From Tenacibaculum sp. M341 (lineage in GTDB: Bacteria > Bacteroidota > Bacteroidia > Flavobacteriales > Flavobacteriaceae), in the NCBI RefSeq assembly GCF_004337695.1, contig NZ_SJXJ01000009.1:124001-188000 (forward strand): a stretch of 64,000 nt of DNA. The letters are read 5' to 3'. The translations under genes were made by a program, and so were the position numbers. The notes beneath the pieces are model-generated. The model was not told the origin of the DNA and made no database searches. It saw only the letters and a program-made list of their open reading frames with translations. Within the stretch, counting starts at the first letter, position 1; each line of letters begins with the position of its first letter. Positions 1 to 9,037 of this stretch are shown in pieces.

Positions 1-812
1 AAGATAATATGATATCCAAAATCTGTTTTAAATGGTTCAGATATTTGTCCCTCATCTAAAGAAAAGGCAACTTCCTTAAACTCTTTAATGAAAGGCGTGT
101 CTTTAGTAATTGGTCCTAAGAAACCACCATTTTGAGCTACAGAAGGATCATCCGAATTTATAATTGCTTTTAACTTAAAACTTGCTCCACCTTCAACTTC
201 TTCCTTGATTTTATTTAGTTTTGCTACTACATTTTCGTTCTCTTCTTTAGTAGACTCTGCGTGCATTACTATTTGAGCTAATTCAACTTCTGCAGGAAAC
301 TCAGGTAATTCATTTTTTTCCTTTAATCCGTTAAAATACAAACGAACTTCTTCTGGAGTTACATCAACACTTTCTGTTATTTTTTGCTGCTCTCTTTCAA
401 TTAAAAGATTTTCTTTTTGAACTTTAAAAAGTTCTTTCTTTAAATCTTCCATATCATTGAAACCATACACTTCTAATATTTTATCTTTAGATCCGTACTC
501 TCTTTCGAAAAATTGAATTGTTTGATTTACTTTTCCATCAACTTCAGCCTGACTAACAGTAACACTGTCAATGACTGCATGGTGAGCTAGTAATTTTTGT
601 TGCATTAACTCCTCTAACATTTCACAATCAGAAATAGTAACCTTTCCTTCGCTACGTTCTTTTATTTCTAATTTGAATTTATCAATATCAGAGTCTAATA
701 CTATGTTTTTTCCTACTACTACTGCTACTCCATCAATTTTGTTTTCTTGGGCTATACCTGAAATAGATAATAATCCAAAAACTATAGACAAACTAATATT
801 CTTTAAATTCAT
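1..812 (-). CDS. SurA-like periplasmic peptidyl-prolyl isomerase (C-terminus beyond window)
   Basis: The reading frame is open from an ATG at 812 to the left window edge, giving about 270 residues of an N-terminal part. It begins with a signal peptide ending in GIAQ, followed by a SurA-type helical N-domain. From about residue 150 there is a parvulin (PpiC) domain with the typical patterns GGFLG, ISEPFKT and FGYHI. Such proteins assist outer-membrane protein folding in the periplasm. The start overlaps the last 20 bases of the upstream isomerase gene, so the two are probably translationally coupled and belong to one minus-strand operon. The stop codon is not in the window. Family call is firm; the exact orthology to E. 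coli SurA is inferred. Confidence 0.85.
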   Translation of the reverse strand, partial: MNLKNISLSIVFGLLSISGIAQENKIDGVAVVVGKNIVLDSDIDKFKLEIKERSEGKVTISDCEMLEELMQQKLLAHHAVIDSVTVSQAEVDGKVNQTIQFFEREYGSKDKILEVYGFNDMEDLKKELFKVQKENLLIEREQQKITESVDVTPEEVRLYFNGLKEKNELPEFPAEVELAQIVMHAESTKEENENVVAKLNKIKEEVEGGASFKLKAIINSDDPSVAQNGGFLGPITKDTPFIKEFKEVAFSLDEGQISEPFKTDFGYHII

Positions 813-1665
813 TGTTTTTAATTGCATCATTAATCAACGTTTTTTCGATCTCTTTTACTAATTCTATTTTACGTTTATGTAATATAAGTTGTTTAATATT
901 GTTTTTGATATAACTTAAAGGAGCTACATCATTTCTTTTTAAAACATTATTCACAGCGACCAAATATACTCCTAAAGAATCTTCTTTTTGAATGAATTTT
1001 GATTTTTTTAACAATTTTTCTTTAGAATAATACCTGAATGGAGGAATTTTTAATAAAAACTTATCATATGTAACCCAAGTAGAATCTCTTAAACTGTAAT
1101 CTTTAAAGTTTATGGTTAAATATTCTAAAGCTTCTAAATCTTCTTCTTCATCAGATTTAAATTTTTCAATAGCTTCTTTTTTATCTAAAAAATCTTTGCC
1201 AAAATAAATAAACTTCATTTGAAGTAACTCTTCATTCAATCTAAAATTATCTTTATTCTTGGTGTAGTAATCTTTAATTTCTTGTTCTGAAATTAGAGTA
1301 TCCAATTGTTGATTTATTAGGTTCTCTTTATAACCATTAATGTATAAGCTTTCTTTGTAGTTTTTTACTAATAAATCTATTCTGTTGCTATTTACCAAAG
1401 AAATATTCTTTTCAGCTTTTAGCAGTAAAAGTTGCTTTTTTGCCCAAGAATTAATGAAGCTTTTAACCAAAATAATACTATCCTTTCTTGGTATTTTTTT
1501 TGGAACGACATCTTTTAAATCTGATAAATATAAATGAACATCACCTACAGAAGCTATAATAGGCTCATCTCTTACTACTGTATCTTTCTTTTTTAAAAAA
1601 CTAATTTTATCACAAGAAACGAATAGTAAAACAAATACAGTTATGTAGGTGATGTTATATTTCAC
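793..1665 (-). CDS. Lipoprotein of the peptidyl-prolyl isomerase operon
   Basis: A 290-aa protein with a lipoprotein signal: a hydrophobic stretch ends in LFVSC, with the acylated Cys at about residue 18. The mature part is highly charged and helical. It resembles the SurA N-terminal chaperone domain (ASVGDVHLYLSDLK) followed by a degenerate parvulin-like stretch, but the GGxLG and FGxH patterns of active parvulins are absent. It lies between two clear parvulin genes and overlaps the downstream one by 20 bases, so a role as a membrane-anchored chaperone partner in the same periplasmic folding pathway is likely. Isomerase activity is doubtful from the sequence. Confidence 0.7.
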   Translation of the reverse strand: MKYNITYITVFVLLFVSCDKISFLKKKDTVVRDEPIIASVGDVHLYLSDLKDVVPKKIPRKDSIILVKSFINSWAKKQLLLLKAEKNISLVNSNRIDLLVKNYKESLYINGYKENLINQQLDTLISEQEIKDYYTKNKDNFRLNEELLQMKFIYFGKDFLDKKEAIEKFKSDEEEDLEALEYLTINFKDYSLRDSTWVTYDKFLLKIPPFRYYSKEKLLKKSKFIQKEDSLGVYLVAVNNVLKRNDVAPLSYIKNNIKQLILHKRKIELVKEIEKTLINDAIKNNEFKEY

Positions 1666-1683
1666 GAAAACTATTTGATTTGT

Positions 1684-3285
1684 TTAGTTAGCGTAGTCTT
1701 TTTTTAGTTTTTTAAGTACTTTTTTACGAACTTTAATTTTATTGGCAGCTCTTAAATCATCAATCCACTTATTCTCTATATGATTTTGATAATCGCTAAC
1801 TACTTTTCCTTTGATGTCTGCTAATAAAGCGCCATCATACTTTGCTTTATTATTATTGAAATAAGATTCTAATGCTTCTTTATCGTTTTGAGATTTATCC
1901 CAAACCTTCATTTTCATTAAATCAAATAATAATAAACCGTCTTTATATTCTTGTAATGTGTTTTTATAATCTGGATACAACTCAGGTAAATGATCTTTGT
2001 AATAATTTAAAACTTTTTCATTTTTAAATTTTTCCCATAAAGCATCAATTCCTAAATAGTTTTTATTTTCTATAAATTTAACAAAAGAAGCTAATTTAAC
2101 AGATGTTCCATCAATAGAAAGTACTTCTAACTCATTTTGCTTTTTAGTGTAACCACCTTGCTTTGTTTGCTTTACAATAGAACGATTTTTTTGATTTTCA
2201 GTAACATTATACTTCTTTTTTAAATCGTCTATTAATTTTTGAGTTGATAAGTTTTCTCTATTGGTAGTTCTTATTCTTCTTTGAAGCTCTTCTTTCATTT
2301 CTTCAAAAGGCTTTACAGGATGCTTTTTTATCAACTTAACCATATGCCATCCAAATCTAGTTTTAAAAGGCTCAGAATATTCTCCCTCTTTGTTTAATGA
2401 AAAAACAGCATTTTCAAAAGGCAATACCATTCTTCCCGATCCAAATTTAGGTAACCTACCTCCATTTGCACCAGATGCTCTATCTTCTGAATATTCTTTA
2501 GCAACATCTTCAAAACTTATTTTACCTGCTTTTAATTGAGCGTATAAAGAATCTATTTTTTGCTTTGCTTTAGTTTCATCTCCTCTTATTAAAACATGAG
2601 ATGCTTCTACTTCTCCTCTAGACTTTCTTTTATCTGTAACTTTTAAAATATGATATCCAAATCTAGTTTTAAAAGGAGCTGATACTTTGCCTATTTCTGT
2701 TGTGTAAGCTGCTTCTTCAAACTGATATACCATTCTAAAAGCAGAAAAATAACCTAAATCTCCTCCATTAACTTTTGCTGAAGGATCATCAGAAAACTCT
2801 TTCGCTAATTTATCAAATGCTTCTCCTGCTTCTATTCTTTTTTTGATATCGTTTAACTTTTGCTTCATAGCAACCGTATCCGATTCTTTCTTTTTAAAAG
2901 CTATTAAAATATGACCTGCTCTAACTTCTTCGTTAGTTCTTTCATAAGCTTGCTTTAGTAATTGAGCTTTGAAATCTTTATCATATAAATAAGGAGCCAT
3001 TAATTGATTCTTATATGAATTTAATTCAGTTAAATAAGTTTTGTTTGTATCTAACTTTAATTGATAAGCTTCAATTAATTTAAGTTTATAATTAATGAAT
3101 AGCTCTAAATTTTTATCTATTTCTTTTTCTTCATCTTTAATTTGGTCTAAGTTTTTTTCATAGACTCTTTTAAATTCTGAAGCGTATACAGGTTCTTTGT
3201 TAATAGTTAACAGCACTTCATCTTCTTGAGCAAAGCCTACTAAGCTTAGTCCTAAAAAAATAATTAAAAATAATTTGCTTTTCAT
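1684..3285 (-). CDS. Periplasmic parvulin with two PpiC domains
   Basis: A 533-aa exported protein with signal peptide MKSKLFLIIFLGLSLVGFAQ. A helical N-terminal region (about 20-115) precedes two tandem parvulin rotamase domains, roughly residues 120-220 and 228-320. Both show GG-D/R-LGxF-like and FGYHILK / FGWHMVKL signatures. A charged C-terminal helical region follows. Parvulins catalyse cis-trans isomerisation of X-Pro bonds and act as outer-membrane protein chaperones. It is the first of three consecutive isomerase-type genes on this strand; the next begins 18 bases downstream, implying one transcript with the DUF493 gene just upstream. Confidence 0.88.
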   Translation of the reverse strand: MKSKLFLIIFLGLSLVGFAQEDEVLLTINKEPVYASEFKRVYEKNLDQIKDEEKEIDKNLELFINYKLKLIEAYQLKLDTNKTYLTELNSYKNQLMAPYLYDKDFKAQLLKQAYERTNEEVRAGHILIAFKKKESDTVAMKQKLNDIKKRIEAGEAFDKLAKEFSDDPSAKVNGGDLGYFSAFRMVYQFEEAAYTTEIGKVSAPFKTRFGYHILKVTDKRKSRGEVEASHVLIRGDETKAKQKIDSLYAQLKAGKISFEDVAKEYSEDRASGANGGRLPKFGSGRMVLPFENAVFSLNKEGEYSEPFKTRFGWHMVKLIKKHPVKPFEEMKEELQRRIRTTNRENLSTQKLIDDLKKKYNVTENQKNRSIVKQTKQGGYTKKQNELEVLSIDGTSVKLASFVKFIENKNYLGIDALWEKFKNEKVLNYYKDHLPELYPDYKNTLQEYKDGLLLFDLMKMKVWDKSQNDKEALESYFNNNKAKYDGALLADIKGKVVSDYQNHIENKWIDDLRAANKIKVRKKVLKKLKKDYAN

Positions 3286-3309
3286 CGATTTACTTGTCTT
3301 TGATTTGAT

Positions 3310-3591
3310 TTATAATGAGATTATACCTTCAATTTGTTCTGCGTTTTTATAGTATGAAATTACTTCATCTGCGCTTTTCACATTTAAATGTATAGAAACA
3401 CTTGTGTATTTACCTGATCTCGATTTTCTAGTGTTAATTACCGCTCCACCTTCAGTAAACAAATCTTGAACTTGCTTTATTTGATCTTTAGTGGTTGGGA
3501 CTATAAATTTATACAAATAAGTTGAAGGAAACTCAGTTGTTTCTTCTAATTTTTGTTTTAAGTTCGTATAAAACGCTTCTCTATCTTGCAT
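3310..3591 (-). CDS. DUF493 (YbeD-like) family protein
   Basis: A 93-aa cytoplasmic protein matching the DUF493/YbeD ferredoxin-like fold: N-terminal FYTNLKQKLEETTEFPSTYLYKFIVP, a central helix and a C-terminal strand VSIHLNVKSADEVISYYK. The family is thought to be a small regulatory or ACT-like domain; its biochemical role is not established. It heads the minus-strand operon with the isomerase genes, 24 bases upstream of the two-domain parvulin. A TAATTTTG -7 element at 3653-3660 fits as its promoter. Confidence 0.8.
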   Translation of the reverse strand: MQDREAFYTNLKQKLEETTEFPSTYLYKFIVPTTKDQIKQVQDLFTEGGAVINTRKSRSGKYTSVSIHLNVKSADEVISYYKNAEQIEGIISL

Positions 3592-3652
3592 ACATTGCTT
3601 TTTAACGTAAATAAGTAGCTACTTATTCTCTCTAATTTTAAAAAATTGAACA

Positions 3653-3660
3653 CAAAATTA
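3653..3660 (-). promoter_or_regulatory. Bacteroidota-type -7 element, DUF493/isomerase operon
   Basis: On the minus strand this reads TAATTTTG, matching the TAnnTTTG consensus, 61 bases before the DUF493 start. No clear TTTG -33 element was seen. Confidence 0.4.
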
Positions 3661-3692
3661 CGTTATTTATTATATATAACCATCGAATCTAG

Positions 3693-3700
3693 TATTTTTG
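3693..3700 (+). promoter_or_regulatory. -7 element next to an ATG (possible leaderless transcript)
   Basis: TATTTTTG ends only four bases before the ATG at 3705. If the usual spacing to the transcription start applies, the mRNA would begin at or near the start codon. This is an inference from the motif alone. Confidence 0.4.
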
Positions 3701-3704
3701 CCCT

Positions 3705-4235
3705 ATGCAAGAGAAAATTGTTTTTATAGGAGGTCCAGGTACAGGAAAAACATCTGTTTTAAAATTTTTAGAGCAAAAAGGGTTTCATTGTATGCCCGAA
3801 ATTTCAAGAGAAGTTACCAGAGAAGCACAAAAGCAAGGGATAGAGCAATTATTTTTAACTGACCCTATATTGTTTAGTCGCAAACTTTTAGAAGGAAGAG
3901 AAAAACAATTTTTAGATGCTGAACAATCAAAAAAGAATATTGTTTTTTTTGATAGAGGAATTCCAAGTGTACATGCGTACATGAGATATTTTAAAACTGA
4001 ATTTCCTAATGTTTTTTTAGAAAAAAGTAATTCTTATAAATACACAAAGGTTTTTCAATTTTTACCTTGGAAAGAAATTTACACATCTGATAACGAACGT
4101 TACGAAACTTTTGAACAAGCTGAAATTATTAGTACTTTTTTATATGATGCTTATTCTGAATTAGGATATGAAATAATTAATGTTCCTTTTCTAGATGTTG
4201 AAAAGCGTTGCGAGTTTATATTGAATTCCCTTTAA
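3705..4235 (+). CDS. AAA_28-type P-loop NTPase
   Basis: A 176-aa protein opening with a P-loop (GGPGTGKTS, residues 9-17) and then a compact nucleotide-kinase-like fold with a Walker B-like strand NIVFFDRGIPS. This matches the AAA_28 family of predicted ATPases, whose substrate is unknown. The P-loop lies so close to the ATG that the start is well supported. It is followed after a few bases by recQ on the same strand and is probably co-transcribed with recQ and fmt. Confidence 0.8.
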   Translation: MQEKIVFIGGPGTGKTSVLKFLEQKGFHCMPEISREVTREAQKQGIEQLFLTDPILFSRKLLEGREKQFLDAEQSKKNIVFFDRGIPSVHAYMRYFKTEFPNVFLEKSNSYKYTKVFQFLPWKEIYTSDNERYETFEQAEIISTFLYDAYSELGYEIINVPFLDVEKRCEFILNSL

Positions 4236-4241
4236 AATTTG

Positions 4242-6122
4242 ATGAAGCCTGAAGATATTTTATTAAAATACTGGGGATACACATCTTTTAGGTCTAAGCA
4301 ATTAGATATTATTAATAGTTTGCTATCAGGTAATGATACTGTAGCGTTGTTACCAACTGGTGGAGGAAAATCAATTTGTTTTCAAGTTCCTGCTTTAATA
4401 ATGAAAGGGGTTTGTGTCGTAATTTCTCCTTTAGTTGCCTTAATCGAAGATCAAGTAAAACAATTAAACGACAGGAATATAAAAGCGCTACATATTCCTT
4501 CAGGAACACCTCAAAATGAAATTATTACTTTATTTGATAACGTCAAATATAGTTCGTGCAAATTTTTATACTTATCTCCAGAAAGGGTACAATCAAAATT
4601 TATTCAACAAAAATTAAAAGAATTAGATATTTCTTTTTTTGTAATAGATGAAGCACATTGTATTTCTGAATGGGGACATGATTTTCGCCCTTCCTACACA
4701 CAATTAGATATTTTAAAAGAAATTAATCCCAAAAATATCATTGCGTTAACAGCCACAGCGACTAACAAAGTTTTACAAGATATTTGCAATAATTTAAATC
4801 TTGAAAAACCACAATTATTCAAAAAAACATTTTCAAGAGATAATTTAGCATACCAAGTATTTTATACTGATGATAAGCTTTATAAATTACGCTTAATCTT
4901 CAAGAAAAATCATGCTCCTGCTATTGTTTATGTGAATACAAGAGCCAAAACCAAAGAGATTTCTAATTATTTAAATGCCAATGGTTTTAAAAGCGGATTT
5001 TATCATGGTGGTTTATCTACTATTGAAAAGAAGCAAGCATATAATAATTGGATGGATGAAACGAATCCGGTTATGGTTGCTACCAATGCATTTGGAATGG
5101 GAATTGATAAATCAAATGTAAAAATTGTAGTACATTATAACATTCCTAATTCTATAGAAAATTACACACAAGAATCTGGTAGAGCTGGAAGAAATGGTCA
5201 AAAATCTTTTGCTGTTACCCTTACCAACAAAGGGGATATTCAGTTAGCAGATGATATGCACAAAAGAAATCAGCCTACACTTGAGGAAATAAAATTCATA
5301 CATCAAAAATTATATCAACATTTTCAAATAGCTAAAGGAGAGTTTATTGAAAGCGGATTCTCTTTTGATTTACTCGAATTTTGTCATAAATATAATGTAA
5401 AAGCCAATAAAACCTACGATGTATTACAGCTTTTGAGTAATTATGGAATTATTGAATTAAACAATCAAAGTTTACAAAAATCTACCATACAGTTTATAGC
5501 TTCTCATTCAGAGATTATAAATTACAAGAGAAATCATAAAAGTCAAACACTCTTCATTGATACCTTATTGAGAATTTACGAAGGTGTATTTGAAAAATCA
5601 GCAAAAATAAATGAGTTTAATATTGCTAAAAAACTAAACATTACTTCTCAAAAAGTAATTTATTACTTAGAAAAACTTGATGAACTAGAGATTATAAAGT
5701 ATGCAAAGTTTAGTAAAAATAGTGAGCTCTTTTTCCTACAGCCTAGAGAGGATGACATTACAATTCATCGAATTTCTAAGAGTATTAAAAGCTATTTAAA
5801 ATATAAAAACGAAAAATTTTATAGTTTACTTCAGTTTTTAAAAAATGACACGGTTTGTAGGAGTGTTCAACTTTTAGAATATTTTGATCAAAAAGATGCA
5901 AAAAAATGTGGCATTTGCGATGTATGCCTTCAGAATAAATACAATAAAGTTAATATTGCTGACTATATCATTAAATTATTACAACAACACAAAGAACTTT
6001 CTTCGAGAGAAATATGTGAACAAATACCTTATGAAGAAAAGGACATTTTAATACATTTGCGTAAACTGCTATCTGAAGAAGAAATATTAATGACAAACTA
6101 TAACACTTATTATCTAAAATAA
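4242..6122 (+). CDS. recQ: ATP-dependent DNA helicase RecQ
   Basis: A superfamily 2 DNA helicase of 626 aa. Helicase motif I (PTGGGKS) is at residues 38-44, the DEAH box lies in VIDEAHCISEWGHDFRP near residue 135, and motif VI is in QESGRAGRNGQ. The RQC region carries the zinc-binding cysteines (KKCGICDVC) near residue 560, then a winged-helix segment. No HRDC domain is obvious at the C-terminus, so this is the short RecQ form. RecQ unwinds recombination and replication intermediates. An in-frame TTG lies directly before the ATG at 4242; the ATG is preferred. The stop abuts the fmt start. Confidence 0.93.
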   Translation: MKPEDILLKYWGYTSFRSKQLDIINSLLSGNDTVALLPTGGGKSICFQVPALIMKGVCVVISPLVALIEDQVKQLNDRNIKALHIPSGTPQNEIITLFDNVKYSSCKFLYLSPERVQSKFIQQKLKELDISFFVIDEAHCISEWGHDFRPSYTQLDILKEINPKNIIALTATATNKVLQDICNNLNLEKPQLFKKTFSRDNLAYQVFYTDDKLYKLRLIFKKNHAPAIVYVNTRAKTKEISNYLNANGFKSGFYHGGLSTIEKKQAYNNWMDETNPVMVATNAFGMGIDKSNVKIVVHYNIPNSIENYTQESGRAGRNGQKSFAVTLTNKGDIQLADDMHKRNQPTLEEIKFIHQKLYQHFQIAKGEFIESGFSFDLLEFCHKYNVKANKTYDVLQLLSNYGIIELNNQSLQKSTIQFIASHSEIINYKRNHKSQTLFIDTLLRIYEGVFEKSAKINEFNIAKKLNITSQKVIYYLEKLDELEIIKYAKFSKNSELFFLQPREDDITIHRISKSIKSYLKYKNEKFYSLLQFLKNDTVCRSVQLLEYFDQKDAKKCGICDVCLQNKYNKVNIADYIIKLLQQHKELSSREICEQIPYEEKDILIHLRKLLSEEEILMTNYNTYYLK

Positions 6123-7067
6123 ATGAAAGACATTCGAATTGTTTTTATGGGAACTCCAGATTTTGCAGTAACCATTTTAAAAAAACTTGTTGAACAAAAA
6201 TATAATGTAGTAGGTGTAATTACTGCACCAGATAAGCCTGCAGGAAGGGGACGAAAATTAAATGAATCTGCAGTAAAAAAATACGCAGTTTCACAAAACC
6301 TTCCCATATTACAACCTACTAACTTAAAGAATCCTTCTTTTTTAGAAGAATTAGAAGCTTTACAGGCAAACTTGCAAATAGTTGTTGCATTTAGAATGTT
6401 ACCAACTGTCGTGTGGAAAATGCCTGAATACGGAACTTTTAACCTACACGCTTCTTTATTACCTGAATATAGAGGAGCTGCACCTATTAACTGGGCTATT
6501 ATTAATGGAGAAACTAAAACAGGTGTTACTACTTTCTTTATTGATGAGAAAATAGATACCGGTGAAATTATTTTACAAAAAGAGATAGCTATTGAAGATG
6601 ATGAGATTGTAGGTGAGTTGCATGATAAATTAATGTACTTAGGTGCAGATTTAGTTACTGAAACTGTCGATTTGATTGCGGCAGGAGATGTTACAACTCA
6701 AAAGCAACCTGAATTAGAAGAAAAATCGGCTCCTAAATTATTTCCTCATAACTGCAAAATTGATTGGACTAAATCTGTTAATGATATTTATAATCACATA
6801 AGAGGTTTAAATCCATATCCTGCTGCATGGACTACAATTATAAATGGAGATGAAGAAATAGCTGCAAAAGTATATAAGGTACGTAAAGAGATTACAACAC
6901 ATGAATATAAGACTGGAAGTATTATTACTTCTAAAAAAGATTTAAAAATAGCTACTATAGATGGTTTTCTTCATATAGACGAAATTAAACTTTCTGGAAA
7001 GAAAAAGTTAGATGCTACTAGTTTGTTAAACGGATTTAAGTTTGATGAAGAGGCTAAAGTTCTGTAG
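6123..7067 (+). CDS. fmt: Methionyl-tRNA formyltransferase
   Basis: A 314-aa enzyme that formylates Met-tRNA(fMet) from 10-formyl-tetrahydrofolate for translation initiation. The N-terminal formyltransferase domain shows FMGTPDFAV and the loop PAGRGRKL. The catalytic Asn-His-Asp set is visible in NLHASLLPEYRGAAPINW and in DEKIDTGEI. The C-terminal domain begins near residue 205 and includes the typical IRGLNPYPAAW. Length is normal. Its ATG directly follows the recQ stop codon, so the two are translationally coupled. Confidence 0.95.
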   Translation: MKDIRIVFMGTPDFAVTILKKLVEQKYNVVGVITAPDKPAGRGRKLNESAVKKYAVSQNLPILQPTNLKNPSFLEELEALQANLQIVVAFRMLPTVVWKMPEYGTFNLHASLLPEYRGAAPINWAIINGETKTGVTTFFIDEKIDTGEIILQKEIAIEDDEIVGELHDKLMYLGADLVTETVDLIAAGDVTTQKQPELEEKSAPKLFPHNCKIDWTKSVNDIYNHIRGLNPYPAAWTTIINGDEEIAAKVYKVRKEITTHEYKTGSIITSKKDLKIATIDGFLHIDEIKLSGKKKLDATSLLNGFKFDEEAKVL

Positions 7068-7084
7068 CCCTTTATTAGCGTGGT

Positions 7085-7109
7085 ATAGGGGGATTTAACC
7101 CTATTTTTC
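7085..7109 (+). terminator. Weak hairpin with U-tract after fmt
   Basis: ATAGGG and CCCTAT form a 6-bp stem around an 8-base loop, followed by a run of T. It lies 18 bases after the fmt stop and is plausible as a rho-independent terminator, though short. Confidence 0.45.
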
Positions 7110-7171
7110 TTCACGTTATTAACAAAAACTAGCAACTTATCAACAAATTGCTTGTTTTTTGGTAATGAAAC

Positions 7172-7201
7172 TTGCTCAATACCGCATTAAATCTATATTT
7201 G
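7172..7201 (+). promoter_or_regulatory. Promoter of the HU gene
   Basis: A TTG at 7172-7174 and a perfect TAnnTTTG (TATATTTG, 7194-7201) are separated by 19 bases. This is the Bacteroidota -33/-7 arrangement. It leaves a 50-base leader before the HU start codon. Confidence 0.6.
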
Positions 7202-7251
7202 TTAAGCATTCTATGCAAATAATTTATTAATTAATTTTAAAATCTATAATT

Positions 7252-7524
7252 ATGAACAAGTCTGAGTTAATCGACGCAATGGCTGCTGACGCAGGAATTT
7301 CTAAAGCTGCTGCTAAAGCTGCATTAGATTCTTTAACTAGTAACGTAACTAATGCTCTTAAAAAAGGAGATAAAGTTGCTTTAGTAGGTTGGGGAACTTG
7401 GTCAGTATCTCAAAGAGCTGCGAGAAACGGAAGAAACCCTCAAACTGGTAAAGAAATTACTATTGCTGCTAAAAACGTAGTAAAGTTTAAGGCTGGTGCT
7501 GGTTTAAGCGAGTCTGTAAACTAA
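7252..7524 (+). CDS. HU-family DNA-binding protein
   Basis: A 90-aa HU/IHF histone-like protein. It has the N-terminal helical dimerisation region ([11 protein letters not shown]) and the beta-arm segment with [10 protein letters not shown] and the C-terminal VKFKAG. HU binds DNA non-specifically, bends it and organises the nucleoid. The gene is monocistronic, with its own well-formed promoter and a strong terminator, and its codons are richer in G and C than those of its neighbours, as expected for high expression. Confidence 0.95.
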   Translation: MNKSELIDAMAADAGISKAAAKAALDSLTSNVTNALKKGDKVALVGWGTWSVSQRAARNGRNPQTGKEITIAAKNVVKFKAGAGLSESVN

Positions 7525-7546
7525 GACATCACCAAATCTCTATATA

Positions 7547-7578
7547 AAACACCCTAATTTAATAGGGTGTTTTTTTTT
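7547..7578 (+). terminator. Rho-independent terminator of the HU gene
   Basis: A 10-bp perfect stem (AAACACCCTA / TAGGGTGTTT) with a 6-base loop is followed by eight or more T, 22 bases after the HU stop. Confidence 0.85.
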
Positions 7579-7634
7579 ACTGTAACATTTAAAAAAAAGA
7601 TCAGTCTTTATAATAAATCAGTAAAAACATTACC

Positions 7635-8402
7635 ATGAAAAATATATTCACACTTTTAGCACTTGTAATTTTAACTGCCAATAACTACGCTCAAAAAACA
7701 ATTGAAGCAGCTGAAATTTTAAAAGACATTAAAGCTGGTAAAAACATCAATATAAGTAATGCAACTATTAAAGGTGTATTAGATATGACTTATATGGATG
7801 ATGTATTGCCTACTCTTCCTAAGAGAAAACGATGGTGGAATAAAGGAGGTTCAAATACAGTTGAAAAGAAAATTGATAGTAAAATATCGTTTGTAAATTG
7901 TTCTTTTGAAAGTGATGTACTAGCTTACATTCCTGATGAAGATAGCGGATATACCTTTGTTTCTAACTTTAACAGCGATGTTATTTTCAAGAATTGTACG
8001 TTTGAAGAAAAAGCAATGTTTAAATATTCAGAATTTAAAAGCGATGCAGATTTTAGAGGTTGTAAATTCTTAGAAGACAATACTTTTAAATATGCTGTAT
8101 TTAATCAAAATATTTCTTTTGAAAATACTAAGTTTGCTGAACCAGCTACGTTTAAATATGCTGTATTTAAAACGTTTGTGAGTTTTTCTAATTCAATTTT
8201 TGAAGAATCTGCTACTTTTAAATACACTGAATTTAAAAACGGAGTTTCTTTAAACAATGTAAAATTTAAGGAAGATTTAAACATTAAATACACTAAAGTA
8301 AATGGTGATTTTGATATTCAAAACATGACTGTTAGTTATGATATAGATTCAAAATATACCGAGATTAACGGTAAAAGTTTTAATAAATATTATCAAAAAT
8401 AA
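7635..8402 (+). CDS. Exported pentapeptide-repeat protein
   Basis: A 255-aa protein with signal peptide ending in NNYAQ. From about residue 80 to the end it is built of pentapeptide-like repeats with Phe at regular 5- and 6-residue steps. Four near-copies of a 22-residue unit contain the phrase TFKY followed by A/T-x-F. The family folds as a right-handed quadrilateral beta-helix. The molecular function is not known; known relatives include DNA-mimic proteins, but those are cytoplasmic while this one is exported. It is a lone gene between terminators, convergent with the flavodoxin-fold gene. Confidence 0.75.
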   Translation: MKNIFTLLALVILTANNYAQKTIEAAEILKDIKAGKNINISNATIKGVLDMTYMDDVLPTLPKRKRWWNKGGSNTVEKKIDSKISFVNCSFESDVLAYIPDEDSGYTFVSNFNSDVIFKNCTFEEKAMFKYSEFKSDADFRGCKFLEDNTFKYAVFNQNISFENTKFAEPATFKYAVFKTFVSFSNSIFEESATFKYTEFKNGVSLNNVKFKEDLNIKYTKVNGDFDIQNMTVSYDIDSKYTEINGKSFNKYYQK

Positions 8403-8420
8403 ACTTGGTAAACGAAATAC

Positions 8421-8457
8421 AAAAAGAGGTTTAGTTGTAAAAGCTAAACCTCTTTTT
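8421..8457. terminator. Bidirectional terminator
   Basis: A 14-bp perfect stem, AAAAAGAGGTTTAG with its complement at 8444-8457, and a 9-base loop. A and T tracts on both sides let it serve the convergent pentapeptide-repeat and oxidoreductase genes. Confidence 0.85.
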
Positions 8458-8482
8458 GTATTAATAAATATTACTATTCAAC

Positions 8483-9001
8483 TTATCCTTTAAACTTAGC
8501 AATATATTTTTCTGCATCTGAACTTAAACCTGATGGACTTGGTTCAAACATTGCACCATGAAAAACATGAAAATTAGTAATTTCGGCACCACAAAACTTA
8601 AATGTTAAGGTAAAATCATTCAATAATTCTTTTATTGAAATTCCTTTAGGCGCTGTATAATTTTCCTCTCCTCCACCAGTTGATATTGCAAATCCTATTT
8701 TTTTTCCTTGTATTTTATCTCCTTCAGGACCAAAAGACCATCCGTAAGTAAAAACTTGATCTATATATTTTTTTAATGCAAACGGTGTACTAAACCAATG
8801 CAATGGAAACTGAAAGATGATTTCATCATAACTTTCTATTAATGCTTGTTCACTTTTAACATCGTAATTTAAATCTGGATATTTAGTATATAAAGAATGA
8901 ACATCAAAGGTATCTGAATGTTTTTCAAGTTCGTTTATCCAATTTTTATTTACCACAGATGCTGACAAATCTTGGTGCGTTACAATTACTAATTTCTTCA
9001 T
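8483..9001 (-). CDS. Flavodoxin-fold NAD(P)H oxidoreductase
   Basis: A 172-aa protein of the flavodoxin_2 (KefF/MdaB/YwrO quinone reductase) family. Features are VIVTHQ at the first strand, the substrate/FMN segment FQFPLHWFSTPFALKKYIDQVFTYGW and the loop ISTGGGEENY. Members use FMN and reduce quinones or other electrophiles with NAD(P)H. It is divergently transcribed from an HxlR-type regulator, with two palindromes between them, which suggests induction by an electrophile or quinone sensed by the regulator. Confidence 0.88.
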   Translation of the reverse strand: MKKLVIVTHQDLSASVVNKNWINELEKHSDTFDVHSLYTKYPDLNYDVKSEQALIESYDEIIFQFPLHWFSTPFALKKYIDQVFTYGWSFGPEGDKIQGKKIGFAISTGGGEENYTAPKGISIKELLNDFTLTFKFCGAEITNFHVFHGAMFEPSPSGLSSDAEKYIAKFKG

Positions 9002-9020
9002 GATTAAATATTATTTTCAT

Positions 9021-9028
9021 CAAATTTA
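9021..9028 (-). promoter_or_regulatory. -7 element of the oxidoreductase gene
   Basis: On the minus strand it reads TAAATTTG, 20 bases before the start codon. The palindrome at 9038-9052 lies just upstream, over the expected -33 region. Confidence 0.45.
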
Positions 9029-9037
9029 TTAAATTTG

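Noticed and set aside
673..861. Plus-strand 62-codon frame at the left edge
   Set aside because: It is antisense to the overlap of the two isomerase genes, whose protein sequences are clearly conserved.
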